From JBPYCR01 sp051846935 (GTDB lineage Bacteria; Bacillota; Bacilli; Bacillales; Amphibacillaceae), in the NCBI RefSeq assembly GCF_051846935.1, contig NZ_JBPYCS010000001.1, positions 183,741-247,740 on the forward strand: a DNA stretch of 64,000 bases, given 5' to 3'. The notes under the pieces were generated by a model, which saw only the letters and a list, made by a program, of their open reading frames with translations, was not told the origin of the DNA and made no database searches. A program made the position numbers and the translations under genes. Positions 63,428-64,000 of this stretch are shown one piece after another (positions within the stretch are counted from its first letter, which is position 1; every line of letters starts with the position of its first letter).

Positions 63428-63612
63428 TCCGTGCGTAAGGTAGCCCTCCATACAGTTTCCTATATGACAGTCCTGCATTTATTCAATAGCAGACCCAGCT
63501 TCAAGAACATGAGTATTCCTGTCGCTTCGGCAAATTCCCCTTTCCACAAGTGTCAATGGACCTCATTATCCTCAGCCTGTGTACTGATGGTTTTTGCGCC
63601 TCTATCCTCAAC
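63428..63612 (-). ncRNA. Lysine riboswitch (L box)
   Basis: Read on the minus strand: AGAGGCGCAAAAACCATCAGTA, GGCTGAGGA, GGAAAGGGGAATTTGCCGAAGC, CTTGAAGCTGGGTCTGC, GGACTGTCA and GAGGGCTACC. These are the conserved L-box blocks in order. Lysine binding should favour the terminator at 63377-63401 and reduce dapA. Confidence 0.93.
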
Positions 63613-63708
63613 TTCAAAAATAAATTTTGAAATAGGAATTTATGTAATTGATTACTAGTATAACAAACGATGAAATTGTTTACAAGTGGAATTTTAAATT
63701 CGATTGAG

Positions 63709-63963
63709 TCACGTATTTGTGGGTGTTCTTTTAAGAAGTTAAAAAACCTCTCTTTGTATTCGTCAATTTTAGTATTGATTCCTACCGACCGCAGTAGATA
63801 TACACTACGCTTTCCGAGGAGGCTTAAGCCGTGCCCGCGGAAAGCATCCACCTGCAGTGAAAATCAACGGTGGTATTCATGTGTATATCGTTCGAAGTAA
63901 AATTGATCACATATTATCTAGTTAGATTCGTGCATCTGTTCCCCCACAAACATTTTACGCATA
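63709..63963 (+). repeat. Long dispersed repeat (copy 3)
   Basis: 255 bp, nearly the same as 40667-40906, with 16 extra bases in the centre (GAGGAGGCTTAAGCCG near 63816). The left arm region and the inverted core piece CCCGCGGAAAGC are present. The last 37 bases of the window show nothing further. Confidence 0.85.
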
Positions 63964-64000
63964 CAGCTTATGAAAAAAAGGCTCATCGATCGTGTGAAAA

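Overview
The window is a low-GC Gram-positive chromosome segment from a spore-forming member of the Bacillaceae. This rests on AT-rich DNA, strong AGGAGG ribosome sites, T-box and lysine/TPP riboswitch control, a CotF-like coat protein, a YfhD-like small protein, LtaS, a SinI-like antirepressor and TTG/GTG starts. The mix resembles the Oceanobacillus/Virgibacillus group, but genus is inference. No rRNA, tRNA, CRISPR array, prophage or complete insertion sequence was seen.

Layout. 1-11 kb: a complete-looking branched-chain amino acid block, ilvE (own promoter), then a T-box leader and ilvB-ilvH-ilvC-leuA-leuB-leuC-leuD-ilvA; ilvD is not here. 11-17 kb: a YfhD-like gene, a three-unit tandem array of a palindromic repeat, ltaS, a CotF-like coat gene and a DUF4349 lipoprotein among further repeat copies. 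17-25 kb: a small membrane protein, a purine/pyrimidine permease, a GntR-ABC transporter operon with a good promoter and operator, a thioredoxin-like protein and a Cys-rich protein. 25-30 kb: TPP-riboswitch-controlled ykoF and a cadC-cadA metal-efflux operon. 30-36.5 kb: trpEDCFBA on the minus strand behind two tandem T-boxes. 36.7-39.8 kb: GntR regulator, class III CoA-transferase and HMG-CoA-lyase-like enzyme, probably a small acyl-CoA catabolic unit. 40-47 kb: nitroreductase, EIIC-like membrane protein, nucleoside deaminase, DUF2269, VanY-like carboxypeptidase, rhodanese and tag. 47-51 kb: two paralogous chemoreceptors. 51-57 kb: a TRAP-TAXI transporter operon and a sodium:solute symporter with its small partner. 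57.6-59.6 kb: a pseudo-hydrolase/SARP-like regulator fusion and an unlisted sinI-like gene. 59.6-63.6 kb: a DAACS symporter, dapF, and dapA behind a lysine riboswitch.

How it works together. Amino-acid biosynthesis is placed under RNA sensors: a T-box (probably leucine) for ilv-leu, two Trp T-boxes for trp, and a lysine riboswitch for dapA. Thiamine-related ykoF has a TPP riboswitch. The rest is mainly transport, envelope and sensing.

The most unusual material is (i) a family of about 120-nt palindromic elements whose outer arms differ between copies yet remain perfectly self-complementary, with a second stem that also co-varies; (ii) an alpha/beta-hydrolase domain lacking its nucleophile serine fused to a SARP/BTAD-like regulator; and (iii) several genes whose Shine-Dalgarno sequence is placed for a CTG, ATT or ATC codon rather than a standard start.
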